Shown: positions 45,790 through 55,484, counted from the stretch's first letter. The stretch: DNA of 64,000 nt from UBA6059 sp964351595 (GCA_964351595.1 CAYGOT010000007.1:1-64000); one strand, 5' to 3'. The notes: a model not told the origin generated them from the sequence alone. Translations and numbers: made by a program.

Positions 45790-46701
45790 ATGCAACTCCT
45801 CCACCAACTATGTGAAATTCACGCGCCATCTGGAAACGAGCGCCCATTGCGCGATTTTCTGATCGACTATGTGAATAAGCACAAAGACAGCTGGGCTGTC
45901 GTACCCGAATTAGTCTATGGGGACGATTTTCAGGACTGCCTGATACTGAAGTTTGGTCAGCCGCGCACTGCCATCTTTGCGCATATGGATAGTGTCGGTT
46001 TTACCGTTAGGTATGAGAATCAGCTGGTTCCTATAGGAAGTCCTGATGCCGAAGCTGGCTATCGACTAGTTGGCGAGGATTCACTGGGGCTTATCGATTG
46101 TAAACTTGATATCGACAAAGATGATCACATCTTTTACAATTTCGGTCGAGCGATTGATAGAGGTACGGAGCTGACTTTTAAGTGCGATTTCAGAGAGACC
46201 GCCGACTATGTTCAATCGTGCTATCTGGATGATCGACTAGGCATATACACCGCACTCAAGGTGGCAGAGACATTGACCGATGGCGCTATTGTCTTTTCTT
46301 GTTGGGAGGAGCATGGTGGCGGAGCTGTTCCCTATTTGGCCAAGCACATCTTCGAAGAATGGGGTGTGAGACAAGCACTCGTATCCGACATTACCTGGGT
46401 TACCGATGGGATTCATCATGGCGAGGGGGTCGCTATTTCGCTTAGAGATAAGAATATCCCGCGCAGGCATTTTATCAATAAAATCCTGGCGATCGCTCAG
46501 GAATCGGCCATACCCTGTCAACTAGAAGTCGAAGGTGGTGGGTCAAGTGATGGTCGAGAACTACAGGTGTCGCCGTACCCATTTGACTGGTGCTTCATAG
46601 GCGCTCCCGAATCTGGTGTGCATGGCCCCAATGAACAAGTGCATAAAGACGATATTGTCGCCATGATCGCACTGTACGAAGTGCTGATGAAGAAGCTCTG
46701 A
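45790..46701 (+). CDS. M42/M20-like zinc aminopeptidase family protein
   Basis: A 303-residue cytosolic metallopeptidase-like protein. Metal-site motifs in order are AHMDSVGF (His, Asp), a bridging LDDRLG (Asp), EEHGGGA (general base and ligand Glu), SDITWVTDG (Asp) and VHGPNEQVHKDD (His). The pattern and IHAPSGNE at the N-terminus fit the M42/M20 group. Peptide substrate unknown. The hpt gene follows after one base, so they are likely co-transcribed. Confidence 0.85.
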   Translation: MQLLHQLCEIHAPSGNERPLRDFLIDYVNKHKDSWAVVPELVYGDDFQDCLILKFGQPRTAIFAHMDSVGFTVRYENQLVPIGSPDAEAGYRLVGEDSLGLIDCKLDIDKDDHIFYNFGRAIDRGTELTFKCDFRETADYVQSCYLDDRLGIYTALKVAETLTDGAIVFSCWEEHGGGAVPYLAKHIFEEWGVRQALVSDITWVTDGIHHGEGVAISLRDKNIPRRHFINKILAIAQESAIPCQLEVEGGGSSDGRELQVSPYPFDWCFIGAPESGVHGPNEQVHKDDIVAMIALYEVLMKKL

Positions 46702-46702
46702 T

Positions 46703-47239
46703 ATGCAAGGCAAGCACATAAAGGACAAAGACTTTGATCTTTACATCTCCGGATCGCAAATCCAGGAGCGCATATTGACTATTGCTGCTAAGATTAATGA
46801 GGATTATAAAAACACCCAGCCGCTCTTTATTTGCGTGCTCAATGGTGCATTTATGTTTGCTTCCGATCTCATCAAGCAGCTGGATTTCTTTCCCGAAATC
46901 TCCTTCGTGAAAGTCTCCTCCTACAGTGGCCTGCATACCACAGGGGTAGTCAAGAGCCTCATTGGACTCAATGAGGATATTAAAGACCGTGAGATTCTCT
47001 TGATTGAGGATATCATTGACTCAGGTCTGACCATGAAGTACCTTTTGGCTGAATTGAACGCACTCAACCCAAAGTCCATCAAGTTGGCTACATTATTATT
47101 TAAACCAGAGGCTTTTAAAGGCCGCTATGGTATAGATTATATTGGCTTTGAGATACCTAATGAATTTGTCGTTGGATATGGAATGGACTATGACGGTTTT
47201 GGGCGCAATCTCCCAGACATTTACCATTTGAAGTCCTGA
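46703..47239 (+). CDS. hpt: Hypoxanthine phosphoribosyltransferase
   Basis: A 178-residue purine salvage enzyme making IMP (or GMP) from hypoxanthine (guanine) and PRPP. The PRPP loop is LLIEDIIDSGLTM; FICVLNGAFMFASDL and FVVGYGMDYDGFGRNLP are family-typical. Downstream adk and obg are likely part of the same cluster, after a 76-base gap. Confidence 0.94.
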   Translation: MQGKHIKDKDFDLYISGSQIQERILTIAAKINEDYKNTQPLFICVLNGAFMFASDLIKQLDFFPEISFVKVSSYSGLHTTGVVKSLIGLNEDIKDREILLIEDIIDSGLTMKYLLAELNALNPKSIKLATLLFKPEAFKGRYGIDYIGFEIPNEFVVGYGMDYDGFGRNLPDIYHLKS

Positions 47240-47315
47240 TTTTGAATGTTTTACACAGGAAATAATATTTCTGACTCTATCTTTAATTTTTTGTTAACCT
47301 AATGAATCATTGACC

Positions 47316-47888
47316 ATGCTTAATATCGTACTATTCGGACCCCCCGGTGCTGGTAAGGGCACACAGAGTGAAAAGATTATTGATAAATACGGGCTCACAC
47401 ATATATCGACTGGTGATCTTTTCAGGAAGCATTTGGGTGAAGGGACGGAACTAGGTAAAATGGCTAAGTCTTACATGGACGCGGGCAATCTGGTCCCCGA
47501 CGAAGTGGTCATTGGCATGGTGGATGATAAGATAAAATCGTTGACTGATTCAGCCGGTTTTATCCTTGATGGATTTCCGAGGACAGTACCTCAAGCCAAA
47601 GCGCTGGATCAACTACTCGAAGAAAAGGGACATCCTATTTCAGGTATGATCGCTCTGGACGTACCCGAAGAGGAACTCAAAAAGCGAATCAAAGAGAGGG
47701 CTAAAACTTCCGGTAGGGTAGACGACCAGGATGAAGCCAAAATCGACAATAGAATCAGAGTATATCAGGAGGAGACCATGCCTGTCGCCAATTATTACAA
47801 AGGCCAGGGCAAATTCTCCCCAGTTCAGGGAGTCGGAACAATCGACGAAATATTTACTGAGATCACCAAAGTGATCGACTCGTACTAA
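47316..47888 (+). CDS. adk: Adenylate kinase
   Basis: A 190-residue enzyme (2 ADP to ATP + AMP). The P-loop is GPPGAGKGTQ; the AMP-binding THISTGDLFR and DGFPRTVPQA are present. The LID is the short form (KTSGRVDDQDEAKIDNRI) without the zinc ribbon of long variants. ATG 47316 is preferred over a TTG six bases upstream. It is four bases before obg. Confidence 0.95.
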   Translation: MLNIVLFGPPGAGKGTQSEKIIDKYGLTHISTGDLFRKHLGEGTELGKMAKSYMDAGNLVPDEVVIGMVDDKIKSLTDSAGFILDGFPRTVPQAKALDQLLEEKGHPISGMIALDVPEEELKKRIKERAKTSGRVDDQDEAKIDNRIRVYQEETMPVANYYKGQGKFSPVQGVGTIDEIFTEITKVIDSY

Positions 47889-47892
47889 GCGC

Positions 47893-48882
47893 ATGTCCAA
47901 CCCCAACTTTATTGACTATGTGAAATTCTGCTCTCGCAGCGGAAAAGGTGGGGCTGGCGCTGCACATTTCAGACGAGAGAAGTTTGTCCCCAAAGGAGGA
48001 CCCGATGGCGGTGACGGAGGTCATGGCGGCAACATCATTCTCAAGGGTAACAAGCAACTGTGGACCTTACTCCACCTTAAGTTTAAGAAGCACGTCATAG
48101 CGGAAGATGGCAAGCCAGGTGAGGGCGGTCGAAGATCGGGGCTCATGGGCAAGGATATCATACTGGAAGTACCCATCGGCACCATCGCCAGAGATGCCGA
48201 GTCTGGTGAAAAGAAACTCGAAATCCTTGAGGATGGGCAGACTGAAATATTGACACCCGGCGGCAGAGGTGGCCTGGGCAATGACCACTTCAAGACTTCC
48301 ACCAATCAAGCACCACATTATGCCCAGCCGGGAGAGGAAGGCATTGAGGAATGGATCATTCTCGAGCTCAAAGTACTCGCTGATGTCGGACTGGTGGGAT
48401 TCCCCAATGCAGGCAAATCCACCTTACTCTCTGTGCTCTCCGCTGCAAGGCCTGAGATCGCGGACTACCCATTCACCACGCTGACCCCTAACCTTGGCGT
48501 GGTTCCTTACAGGGACCATCGATCATTCGTCATGGCGGATATTCCCGGGATCATCGAAGGTGCGGCAGAAGGCAAAGGCCTTGGTGTGCGCTTCCTGAGA
48601 CATATCGAGCGCAATTCCACCTTGCTATTCATGATTCCGGCTGATGCTGACGATATCAGCAAAGAGTACGATATCCTCCTATCGGAATTGCAGAAGTACA
48701 ACCCCGAATTGATGGATAAAAAGCGACTGCTGGCCATCACCAAAGCTGACCTACTAGATGATGAGTTAAAGGAGGAAATGGCCGCCGAATTACCGCAAGA
48801 AATTCCCTCGATCTTTATCTCAAGTGTGACACAACTTGGACTGGAACAACTTAAGGATAAGATCTGGGCCAACCTCAACTAA
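47893..48882 (+). CDS. obgE: GTPase ObgE/CgtA
   Basis: A 329-residue GTPase of 50S ribosome assembly and stress control. The N-terminal glycine-rich Obg domain (1-~158, GGAGAAHFRREKFVPKGGPD) precedes the G domain with G1 GFPNAGKST, G3 DIPGIIEGA, G4 TKAD and G5 SSV. It lacks the C-terminal OCT extension of some Gram-positives. Four bases follow adk. Confidence 0.95.
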   Translation: MSNPNFIDYVKFCSRSGKGGAGAAHFRREKFVPKGGPDGGDGGHGGNIILKGNKQLWTLLHLKFKKHVIAEDGKPGEGGRRSGLMGKDIILEVPIGTIARDAESGEKKLEILEDGQTEILTPGGRGGLGNDHFKTSTNQAPHYAQPGEEGIEEWIILELKVLADVGLVGFPNAGKSTLLSVLSAARPEIADYPFTTLTPNLGVVPYRDHRSFVMADIPGIIEGAAEGKGLGVRFLRHIERNSTLLFMIPADADDISKEYDILLSELQKYNPELMDKKRLLAITKADLLDDELKEEMAAELPQEIPSIFISSVTQLGLEQLKDKIWANLN

Positions 48883-48896
48883 GACATGATAATGTC
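48883..48896. promoter_or_regulatory. Short dyad between obgE and grpE
   Basis: GACAT-GATA-ATGTC immediately after obgE, 120 bases before grpE. It could be a weak terminator or an operator for the chaperone operon; no CIRCE consensus is present. Confidence 0.3.
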
Positions 48897-49016
48897 ATAT
48901 TGTCAGTAATTATTTTTTGGCAAAGTAATTGACAAAGGCAGGCTGATTATAAAAGAGTGCAGGTCGAGCCGGTTATGGCTTGATTCGAGTTCTTGTCATT
49001 TGAAAATATTCATAAG

Positions 49017-49607
49017 ATGAGCAAAGAGAATAACAACGAGGAGACATTAGAAAAAGAGCAAAATACTGCTGATACAAGTGCTGAAGAGCAAGATGAAGTG
49101 ATAGATCAGGACGCAGATCAGGAAGAGGTCGAAGAAGAGGAAGTGGATGAGCGTACTCCTGAAGAAATACTTCAAGATGAGGTAGCCGAAGCAAAGGATA
49201 AATATCTTAGACTGTTTTCAGAGTTTGAAAACTTCAGAAGGAGAACGGCAAGAGAGAAACTCGACCTGATCAAGACAGCTAGTGAAGAACTCGTCGTAGC
49301 ACTCATTCCGGTAGTGGATGACTTTGAGCGAGCGCTCAATAACATGAGCGAAAAAGCTGATGTGAAAACTGTAAGAGAAGGTGTCGAGCTCGTTCATCAA
49401 AAATTCACAAAGACGCTTACTCAAAAGGGCGTAGAGAAAATAGCAACGGAAAAAGGAGATGACTTCAACGATGAGGTGCATGAGGCCATCACTCAGATTC
49501 CAGCACCGGAGGATAAATTGAAAGGTAAAATCGTGGACGTAATCGAACCTGGCTACAAGCTGGGGGACAAAGTGATTCGTTTTGCGAAAGTGGTAACGGG
49601 AGCATAG
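49017..49607 (+). CDS. grpE: Nucleotide exchange factor GrpE
   Basis: A 196-residue co-chaperone that releases ADP from DnaK. A long acidic N-terminal tail (about 1-55) is followed by the coiled coil with KYLRLFSEFENFRRRTAREK and the beta domain (GYKLGDKVIRFAKVVT). ATG 49017 is preferred over a TTG 24 bases upstream. One base separates it from dnaJ. dnaK is about 12 kb downstream. Confidence 0.95.
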   Translation: MSKENNNEETLEKEQNTADTSAEEQDEVIDQDADQEEVEEEEVDERTPEEILQDEVAEAKDKYLRLFSEFENFRRRTAREKLDLIKTASEELVVALIPVVDDFERALNNMSEKADVKTVREGVELVHQKFTKTLTQKGVEKIATEKGDDFNDEVHEAITQIPAPEDKLKGKIVDVIEPGYKLGDKVIRFAKVVTGA

Positions 49608-49608
49608 T

Positions 49609-50739
49609 ATGGCCAAAAGAGACTATTACGATATACTGGGTGTAGATAAGGGCGCAGGCGCAGATGAGATTAAAAAAGCTTATCGTAAAATAGCCATTAA
49701 ATACCACCCCGATAAAAACCCTGGAGATACTGAGGCTGAAGACAAGTTCAAAGAAGCTGCGGAAGCCTACGAAGTGCTAAGCAACCAGGAGAAGCGGCAG
49801 AAGTACGATCGCTTTGGTCATGCTGGTGTTGGTGGAGCTGCAGGTGGTGGCTTCAGTGGCGGCAGCATGAATATGGAGGATATCTTCGATCAGTTCGGCG
49901 ATATCTTTGGTGGCGGTGGCGGCAGCCCGTTCGAAAGCTTTTTCGGCGGTGGCGGTCGATCTGGTGGTCGTAGGGTTCGCAAGGGGACTAACCTCAGAAT
50001 CAAACTCAAGCTCAACCTTGAAGAAATCGCCAACGGTGTAGAAAAGAAGATTAAAGTAAACCGTCTTGTGGCTGCAGAGGGGGTGACATTTAAGTCATGT
50101 CCATCCTGTCAGGGTAGCGGTCAGATTAAGAAAGTCGTTAATACCATGCTCGGCCAGATGGTGTCAAGCTCTACTTGTCCTGGATGTAATGGCTCAGGTC
50201 AGATCATCGATCAGCGTCCGTCGGGAGTTGATAGCACAGGCCTACAGCAAAAGGAGGAAGTGATCTCGATCAAAATACCCGCTGGTGTATCAGAAGGTAT
50301 GCAGCTCAGCATGTCGGGTAAGGGAAATGAAGCCCCGGGAGGTGGAGTTGCCGGAGATCTGCTCATCCTTGTCGAAGAAGCGGAGAACGACACCTTGAAG
50401 CGAGACGGCAATAACGTCATCTATGACCTGTACCTCAGTTTCATCGATGCGGCGCTAGGCACATCGATGGAGGTGCCGACGATAGAGGGCAAGGTGAAAA
50501 TCAAAATTGAGCCCGGTACACAAAGTGGTAAGATTCTACGCCTTCGTGGCAAAGGGGTCAAAGATATTAACGGGTACGGAAAAGGCGACCAATTGATCTA
50601 TGTCAATGTATGGACGCCTAAAGAGCTAACGGTGGATGAAAAATCAAAACTGGAGAGCTTAAAAGACTCAGAAAACTTCAAGCCAAACCCGGGAAAATCA
50701 GACAAGAGCTTCTTTGATAAAATGAAGGAATTCTTTTAA
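49609..50739 (+). CDS. dnaJ: Chaperone DnaJ with reduced zinc-finger region
   Basis: A 376-residue type A DnaJ. J domain 1-70 with HPD (KYHPDKNPGD), a Gly/Phe-rich linker (GGGGGSPFESFFGGGG), then the cysteine-rich region and C-terminal substrate domains. Canonical DnaJ has four CxxCxGxG repeats; here only two are visible, SCPSCQGSGQI and TCPGCNGSGQI, matching repeats 2 and 3. Positions of repeats 1 and 4 (Zn site I) carry VAAEGVTFKS and DQRPSGVDSTG without cysteines. Zn site II should be intact. A terminator follows. Confidence 0.93.
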   Translation: MAKRDYYDILGVDKGAGADEIKKAYRKIAIKYHPDKNPGDTEAEDKFKEAAEAYEVLSNQEKRQKYDRFGHAGVGGAAGGGFSGGSMNMEDIFDQFGDIFGGGGGSPFESFFGGGGRSGGRRVRKGTNLRIKLKLNLEEIANGVEKKIKVNRLVAAEGVTFKSCPSCQGSGQIKKVVNTMLGQMVSSSTCPGCNGSGQIIDQRPSGVDSTGLQQKEEVISIKIPAGVSEGMQLSMSGKGNEAPGGGVAGDLLILVEEAENDTLKRDGNNVIYDLYLSFIDAALGTSMEVPTIEGKVKIKIEPGTQSGKILRLRGKGVKDINGYGKGDQLIYVNVWTPKELTVDEKSKLESLKDSENFKPNPGKSDKSFFDKMKEFF

Positions 50740-50790
50740 TCTGAGTGCAAAAACAGATGGATGGCATCATCGCCACTCATCTAAAGAATT

Positions 50791-50821
50791 AAGGGGTTCG
50801 TCTAATCGAGCCCCTTTTTTT
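50791..50821 (+). terminator. Intrinsic terminator after grpE-dnaJ
   Basis: AAGGGGTTCG / CGAGCCCCTT stem (one G-T pair) with a seven-T run, 52 bases after the dnaJ stop. Confidence 0.85.
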
Positions 50822-50877
50822 GTGTTTTTCAGGATACTGCGCGCAACTAACCACTCACCACATGCGTATCAGGCTAC

Positions 50878-51771
50878 ATGTGGAGAAAGATCGCAGCGGT
50901 CAGCTTTGTTATTCTTACCTCCTCACAGACATTTGCCCAGCTACAAAAGTTTTATTCTGTAAAGCCGGGCGATGACTATGAGAAGGTGGTATTTACCTTA
51001 AATGCCACTTCGGGTTCGTGCTATATTAAGCCGTCCTCCAACAAAAACCCAATCGATATTTATGGTAATCCAGACTTTGAGGAGATTAACCCCTCATTCA
51101 AGTCATATACCACTAAGCATGGGATCAATTATGTTGATCTCAACCTGGAGGACTATCAACAGGGAGGATTGACCAAGACGATTTCCTTCAATATGTTCGA
51201 ATCCAGAAAAGACGATACCAACTTCTGGAAGATCTACTTTAACGAGGACAAGGTTTACGATCTCAACCTCAACTACGGCATTGGAGATGCTAATCTCAAC
51301 CTATCGGGAATCCCCATAGATCGCTTTAATGTCAACACCGGCAGTGCAGATGTTATTATCAATTATGAAATGGATGGTATGAATCCTATCTCGATGGACA
51401 CTTTTGCTGTCAAGGTAGATCTTGGAAGTTTCATTGGATATAACCTGACCAATGCGCATGCAGCGCACATCCTCGCCAACATTGGGTTTGGCAATGCACT
51501 CCTTGACTTTAGCAAGAAATCAAGCCAAAAAAGCCACGTGCAAGCCTCTGTGGCAGCTGGCCGACTGGTAGTTTACATCCCAAAGGATCAGGCGCCTACG
51601 ATTATCTATCTCAACGATTCCCCATTGTGCAGTACCCGGCTCACCAAAGACTTCCGGGAGTTGGAAGACAATGTCTTTGTCAATGAGGCCTACTCTCCTG
51701 ATGCAGAAAACCTCACTACATTCAACATCGATGTGGGAATGGGTAATGTGGTCTTCAGAAATAAAGATTAA
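50878..51771 (+). CDS. Secreted beta-rich protein, unknown function
   Basis: A 297-residue protein with a clear signal peptide (MWRKIAAVSFVILTSSQTFAQ). The mature part is rich in short strands with repeating patterns such as DLNLNYGIGDANLNLSG, VNTGSADVIINYEM and FNIDVGMGNVVF. This recalls toast-rack or DUF4097/LiaF-like beta-helical proteins in layout, but I do not recognise the family. Expected in the periplasm. It is a single gene between two terminated or promoter-separated units. Confidence 0.7.
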   Translation: MWRKIAAVSFVILTSSQTFAQLQKFYSVKPGDDYEKVVFTLNATSGSCYIKPSSNKNPIDIYGNPDFEEINPSFKSYTTKHGINYVDLNLEDYQQGGLTKTISFNMFESRKDDTNFWKIYFNEDKVYDLNLNYGIGDANLNLSGIPIDRFNVNTGSADVIINYEMDGMNPISMDTFAVKVDLGSFIGYNLTNAHAAHILANIGFGNALLDFSKKSSQKSHVQASVAAGRLVVYIPKDQAPTIIYLNDSPLCSTRLTKDFRELEDNVFVNEAYSPDAENLTTFNIDVGMGNVVFRNKD

Positions 51772-51853
51772 CCTTTCTCCATATTTTTTGCCAGGTGACT
51801 GTAATTTTCTAGGTAGAGGTTGTACTAACCCATCAGACTAAAATTACAAGTCA

Positions 51854-52768
51854 TTGGAACTACTGATTACCAACAATATTTCGAAAGCGTACACCGCTCA
51901 TCAGGCCTTAACCGATGTGAGCATCAGCATCCCGGAGCAAACTATATTTGGACTCCTGGGGCCGAATGGCGCAGGCAAAACCACCCTTATCAGGATCATT
52001 ACCCAGATCATTACTCAGGATAAGGGTGAGGTGATATTCAACGGTCAGCCAATGACCCTCAAGTTGACTGAGCAGATCGGCTACCTACCGGAAGAACGAG
52101 GGCTTTACAAGAAGATGAAAGTCGGTGAACAGTTGCTGTACCTCGCACGACTCAAGGGCCTCAACAAATCAGACGCTGTAGCCAAAATCAAAGGCTGGTT
52201 CAAAAAGCTGGATATCAGCGCATGGTGGGACAAGAATATTGAGGACCTGTCTAAAGGAATGCAGCAAAAGGTGCAGTTTGTAGCGACTGTACTTCACGAG
52301 CCGAAACTGATCATACTCGACGAACCCTTTTCCGGGTTTGATCCTGTCAATGCCAGCCTGATCAAAGATGAAATCCTGGAGCTTAGAGATAAAGGAGCGA
52401 CGATCATTTTTTCCACTCACCGTATGGAATCTGTCGAAGAGCTCTGCGATCATATCGCGATGATCAACAACTCAAAGAAGATCATCGACGGTTCAAAGAA
52501 GGACATAAAGAACAGTTTCAAGACGAATACCTATATCATAGAGCATGATCACCCGATCGAACTCATCGATAGTGCTTTTGCAATTAGTCGTCAAGACCAA
52601 CAGGAAGAGGGACATTTTTCATCGGAAGTGCAGATTCTAAATGATCATACCTCCAATGACCTGCTCAAAGAGCTCATGGTCAACTCCAGGATCATTTCTT
52701 TCAAAGAAAAGATTCCGAGCATCAATGACATCTTCATTTCACAGGTAAAATCTAAAGATCATGCATAA
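51854..52768 (+). CDS. ABC transporter ATPase, NatA-like
   Basis: A 304-residue ATPase with TTG start: Walker A GPNGAGKTT, signature LSKGMQQKVQ, Walker B LIILDEPFSGFDP, switch His in STHRMES, and a C-terminal DUF4162-like extension. It overlaps the permease gene by eight bases, so the two form an exporter (sodium or drug export type by homology with NatAB); substrate not established. Confidence 0.9.
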   Translation: MELLITNNISKAYTAHQALTDVSISIPEQTIFGLLGPNGAGKTTLIRIITQIITQDKGEVIFNGQPMTLKLTEQIGYLPEERGLYKKMKVGEQLLYLARLKGLNKSDAVAKIKGWFKKLDISAWWDKNIEDLSKGMQQKVQFVATVLHEPKLIILDEPFSGFDPVNASLIKDEILELRDKGATIIFSTHRMESVEELCDHIAMINNSKKIIDGSKKDIKNSFKTNTYIIEHDHPIELIDSAFAISRQDQQEEGHFSSEVQILNDHTSNDLLKELMVNSRIISFKEKIPSINDIFISQVKSKDHA

Positions 52769-54050
52769 GATAGGCCTCATCATTTCCAGAGAATACCTGA
52801 CGAGGGTTCGCAAGAAGTCTTTCATTATTATGACCATCATAGGCCCTGTCCTATTTGCTGCGCTGATCATACTACCCACATGGCTGGCCTCCCAAGATGG
52901 TGAGCAAAAAGTGATTGAAGTACTGGACGACAGTGGCAATTTCACTGGTAAATTTCAGGATACTGAGTCACTGGTCTTTGAGTATATCACCGGCGATCTG
53001 GATGCAGCAAAGGAGCGCGTACCCAACGACAATACCTTCGGTCTCCTTTATATCCCGGCTATAGATATTGACCAGCCTACCGGAATCTCCCTATATACAC
53101 TCAGCAATCCGAGTATTGTGATGGTGAAGACTATCGAACGAACCATCACCAATGAAGTCGAAGAGATCAAGCTCACAAAATCTGGTATTGACAAGGAGAC
53201 ATTGGCATCACTAAAAGCTGACATCACGGTAGATACCATTAGTTTGTCGACTACCGGAGAGGAAAAGGCAAGTAGCTCTGGCGCTGCATCAATTGCCGGG
53301 TATGTAAGTTCATTTCTGATCTACTTCTTCATTTTCTACTATGGCGCTCAGATTATGCGGGGTGTCATTGAGGAAAAGACCAATAGAATCTTGGAAGTGA
53401 TCATCTCCTCGGTCAGACCCATGCAACTCATGCTCGGTAAGATCATTGGCGTGGCGGCCGTCGGCCTGACACAGTTTGTGTTATGGGTGATGCTCACATT
53501 CGCAATATCGAGTTTGGTGGCCGCCACATTTGGGATAGACGCTAGCGCCAGCCCGCAGATGAGCGCTCAAGCACAGGATGTGCCTATGGAGGAGATTGAC
53601 AATATCATGTCTTCCCTGACCTCCCTCAACTTCCCATTGATCATCGGCGTTTTCTTATTCTATTTCCTTGGTGGCTATCTGATGTACGGTGCGCTGTTTG
53701 CAGCAGTCGGGTCTGCTGTGGATAGTGATGCGGATTCTCAGCAGTTTATGTTCCCGATCACCATCCCGTTGATCTTTTCGATAGTCGTACTCGGAGCGGT
53801 GCTCAAAGACCCTGACGGATCATTGGCTTTCTGGATGTCGATGATCCCACTTACATCGCCGGTGGTGATGATGATGCGCACTCCTTTTGGCGTACCCGAA
53901 TGGCAGCTGGCATTATCGATGGTACTACTCATTGGTGGCTTTTTATTTACCTCATGGGTGGCGGGACGAATTTATCGAGTGGGAATATTGATGCATGGCA
54001 CCAAGGTAAACTATAAGACACTTGCCAAGTGGTTCGTACTCAAGAATTAG
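52761..54050 (+). CDS. ABC-2 type permease, NatB-like
   Basis: A 429-residue inner-membrane protein. One N-terminal helix (RKKSFIIMTIIGPVLFAAL), a large extracytoplasmic loop (about 45-175), then five or six helices with the ABC-2 core RGVIEEKTNRILEVIISSVRPMQLMLGK. It pairs with the overlapping upstream ATPase gene. Confidence 0.9.
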   Translation: MHKIGLIISREYLTRVRKKSFIIMTIIGPVLFAALIILPTWLASQDGEQKVIEVLDDSGNFTGKFQDTESLVFEYITGDLDAAKERVPNDNTFGLLYIPAIDIDQPTGISLYTLSNPSIVMVKTIERTITNEVEEIKLTKSGIDKETLASLKADITVDTISLSTTGEEKASSSGAASIAGYVSSFLIYFFIFYYGAQIMRGVIEEKTNRILEVIISSVRPMQLMLGKIIGVAAVGLTQFVLWVMLTFAISSLVAATFGIDASASPQMSAQAQDVPMEEIDNIMSSLTSLNFPLIIGVFLFYFLGGYLMYGALFAAVGSAVDSDADSQQFMFPITIPLIFSIVVLGAVLKDPDGSLAFWMSMIPLTSPVVMMMRTPFGVPEWQLALSMVLLIGGFLFTSWVAGRIYRVGILMHGTKVNYKTLAKWFVLKN

Positions 54051-54202
54051 CCCATTCAATTTCTCACGATCCGTACCAAAATGCTTAAATTCCGTGGCGT
54101 AAACTGATCGCACAAAGAGCAGGATTCCGGTAGGAAGAGAAAGAGTATATAAAATCACTCCACTCCTGTCATATTTGTACTGCGGTCTTCGTTGTGCAAA
54201 CC

Positions 54203-55420
54203 ATGAATAACCCATTTAACGTTTCGGGGATAGACTTCTATCAAAATAGATCTGCTGCCAACTGGATAGTGCTGGTGGTATCATTTCTGATCGGTGGTGG
54301 CTCTATTTACTACACGAGCATCCTTGTAGAGAAGATCAAAACCCGTGAGGAGCGGCTCATTTCGCTCTATGCCAATACCCTTGAGTACTTTGCCAACGAG
54401 GACGGCAATGTCAACTTCAACTTCATCTTCGAGGAAATCATTGTTTCTAATAATTCCATACCTGTGGTGGTGACTGATGAGATCGGGTTGCCGTATGAGT
54501 ATAAAAACATACCTGAAGCTGATGAAGCCAGGACTGATGTAGAACGCCGAAATATACTCCTCAGGGAGCTGGCCATCATGGAGGCCGAACACGAGCCCAT
54601 CCTTATCACGCTCAGAAATAATCTCGATGAGGTCACAGGCTATCAGTACGTCTACTACAAAAACTCCTTTCTACTCACCCAGCTGCAATACTATCCCTAC
54701 GTGCAGCTACTGGTCATCTTCATCTTTGGCATAGTCGCGTTCATGGTTTTCAACTATAGCCGATCCGCTGAACAAAACAAGGTATGGGTGGGTCTGGCTA
54801 AGGAGACAGCACATCAGCTTGGTACACCCCTCTCCTCGCTCATGGCCTGGTCAGAGTACCTTAAATCCGATGGCAGTGGAGCTAATCAGGAAATGGCCGC
54901 TGAACTGGACAAAGACATCCAGCGGCTGGAGATGATCACGTCGAGATTTTCAAATATTGGGTCTATCCCACTACTGACCAGTCAGAACATAGTCAAAACT
55001 ATCAACGAAACCATCGGCTATCTTCAAAGGCGGGTATCGTCCAGAGTCCAGATGACTGTTTCCTCATTCCCGCTAGAGGTCGTCAATGCCGAAATCAACA
55101 AGCCATTGTTTGATTGGGTAATCGAAAACATCTGCAAGAATGCAGTGGACGCAATGGCGGGTGAAGGCAAGGTTGACATCAACATTACCAAAGGAGATGA
55201 GGGCAAGGTGTACGTTGACATTACGGATACGGGTAAAGGAATTCCCAAATCCAAAATCAGTAAAGTATTTCAGCCCGGCTATACTTCCAAAAAAAGAGGT
55301 TGGGGACTCGGGCTGACGCTTGTCAAGAGAATAATCGAAAACTATCACGGTGGTAAGATATATGTCAAATCGACAGAGATCAATGTGGGTACGACCTTCA
55401 GAATTGTGCTGAAGTCATGA
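54203..55420 (+). CDS. Membrane sensor histidine kinase
   Basis: A 405-residue kinase: helix 1 (about 20-42), an extracytoplasmic sensor domain (about 45-165), helix 2 (about 168-190), then a kinase core with H box WVGLAKETAHQLGTPLSSL, N box ENICKNAVDAM, G1 DTGKGIP and G2 KKRGWGLGLTLVKRI. ATG 54203 is chosen over an in-frame GTG nine bases upstream. No response regulator is adjacent, so it is an orphan kinase whose partner is elsewhere. Confidence 0.9.
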   Translation: MNNPFNVSGIDFYQNRSAANWIVLVVSFLIGGGSIYYTSILVEKIKTREERLISLYANTLEYFANEDGNVNFNFIFEEIIVSNNSIPVVVTDEIGLPYEYKNIPEADEARTDVERRNILLRELAIMEAEHEPILITLRNNLDEVTGYQYVYYKNSFLLTQLQYYPYVQLLVIFIFGIVAFMVFNYSRSAEQNKVWVGLAKETAHQLGTPLSSLMAWSEYLKSDGSGANQEMAAELDKDIQRLEMITSRFSNIGSIPLLTSQNIVKTINETIGYLQRRVSSRVQMTVSSFPLEVVNAEINKPLFDWVIENICKNAVDAMAGEGKVDINITKGDEGKVYVDITDTGKGIPKSKISKVFQPGYTSKKRGWGLGLTLVKRIIENYHGGKIYVKSTEINVGTTFRIVLKS

Positions 55421-55453
55421 AGGTTTTGAGCAGCCCTTAATTTTTACTAACGC

Positions 55454-55484
55454 TTTGTTATCCACTGAGATTCCCTTAATTTTG
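55454..55484 (+). promoter_or_regulatory. Bacteroidetes-type promoter of atpDC
   Basis: TTTG (55454-55457), 19 bases, then TAATTTTG (55477-55484): an exact fit to the TTTG-N19-TAnnTTTG consensus of the Bacteroidetes primary sigma factor, 49 bases before the atpD start. Confidence 0.8.

Noticed and set aside
53241..53300. Possible frameshift in the NatB-like permease loop
   Set aside because: The frame is continuous and the loop length is normal for the family.
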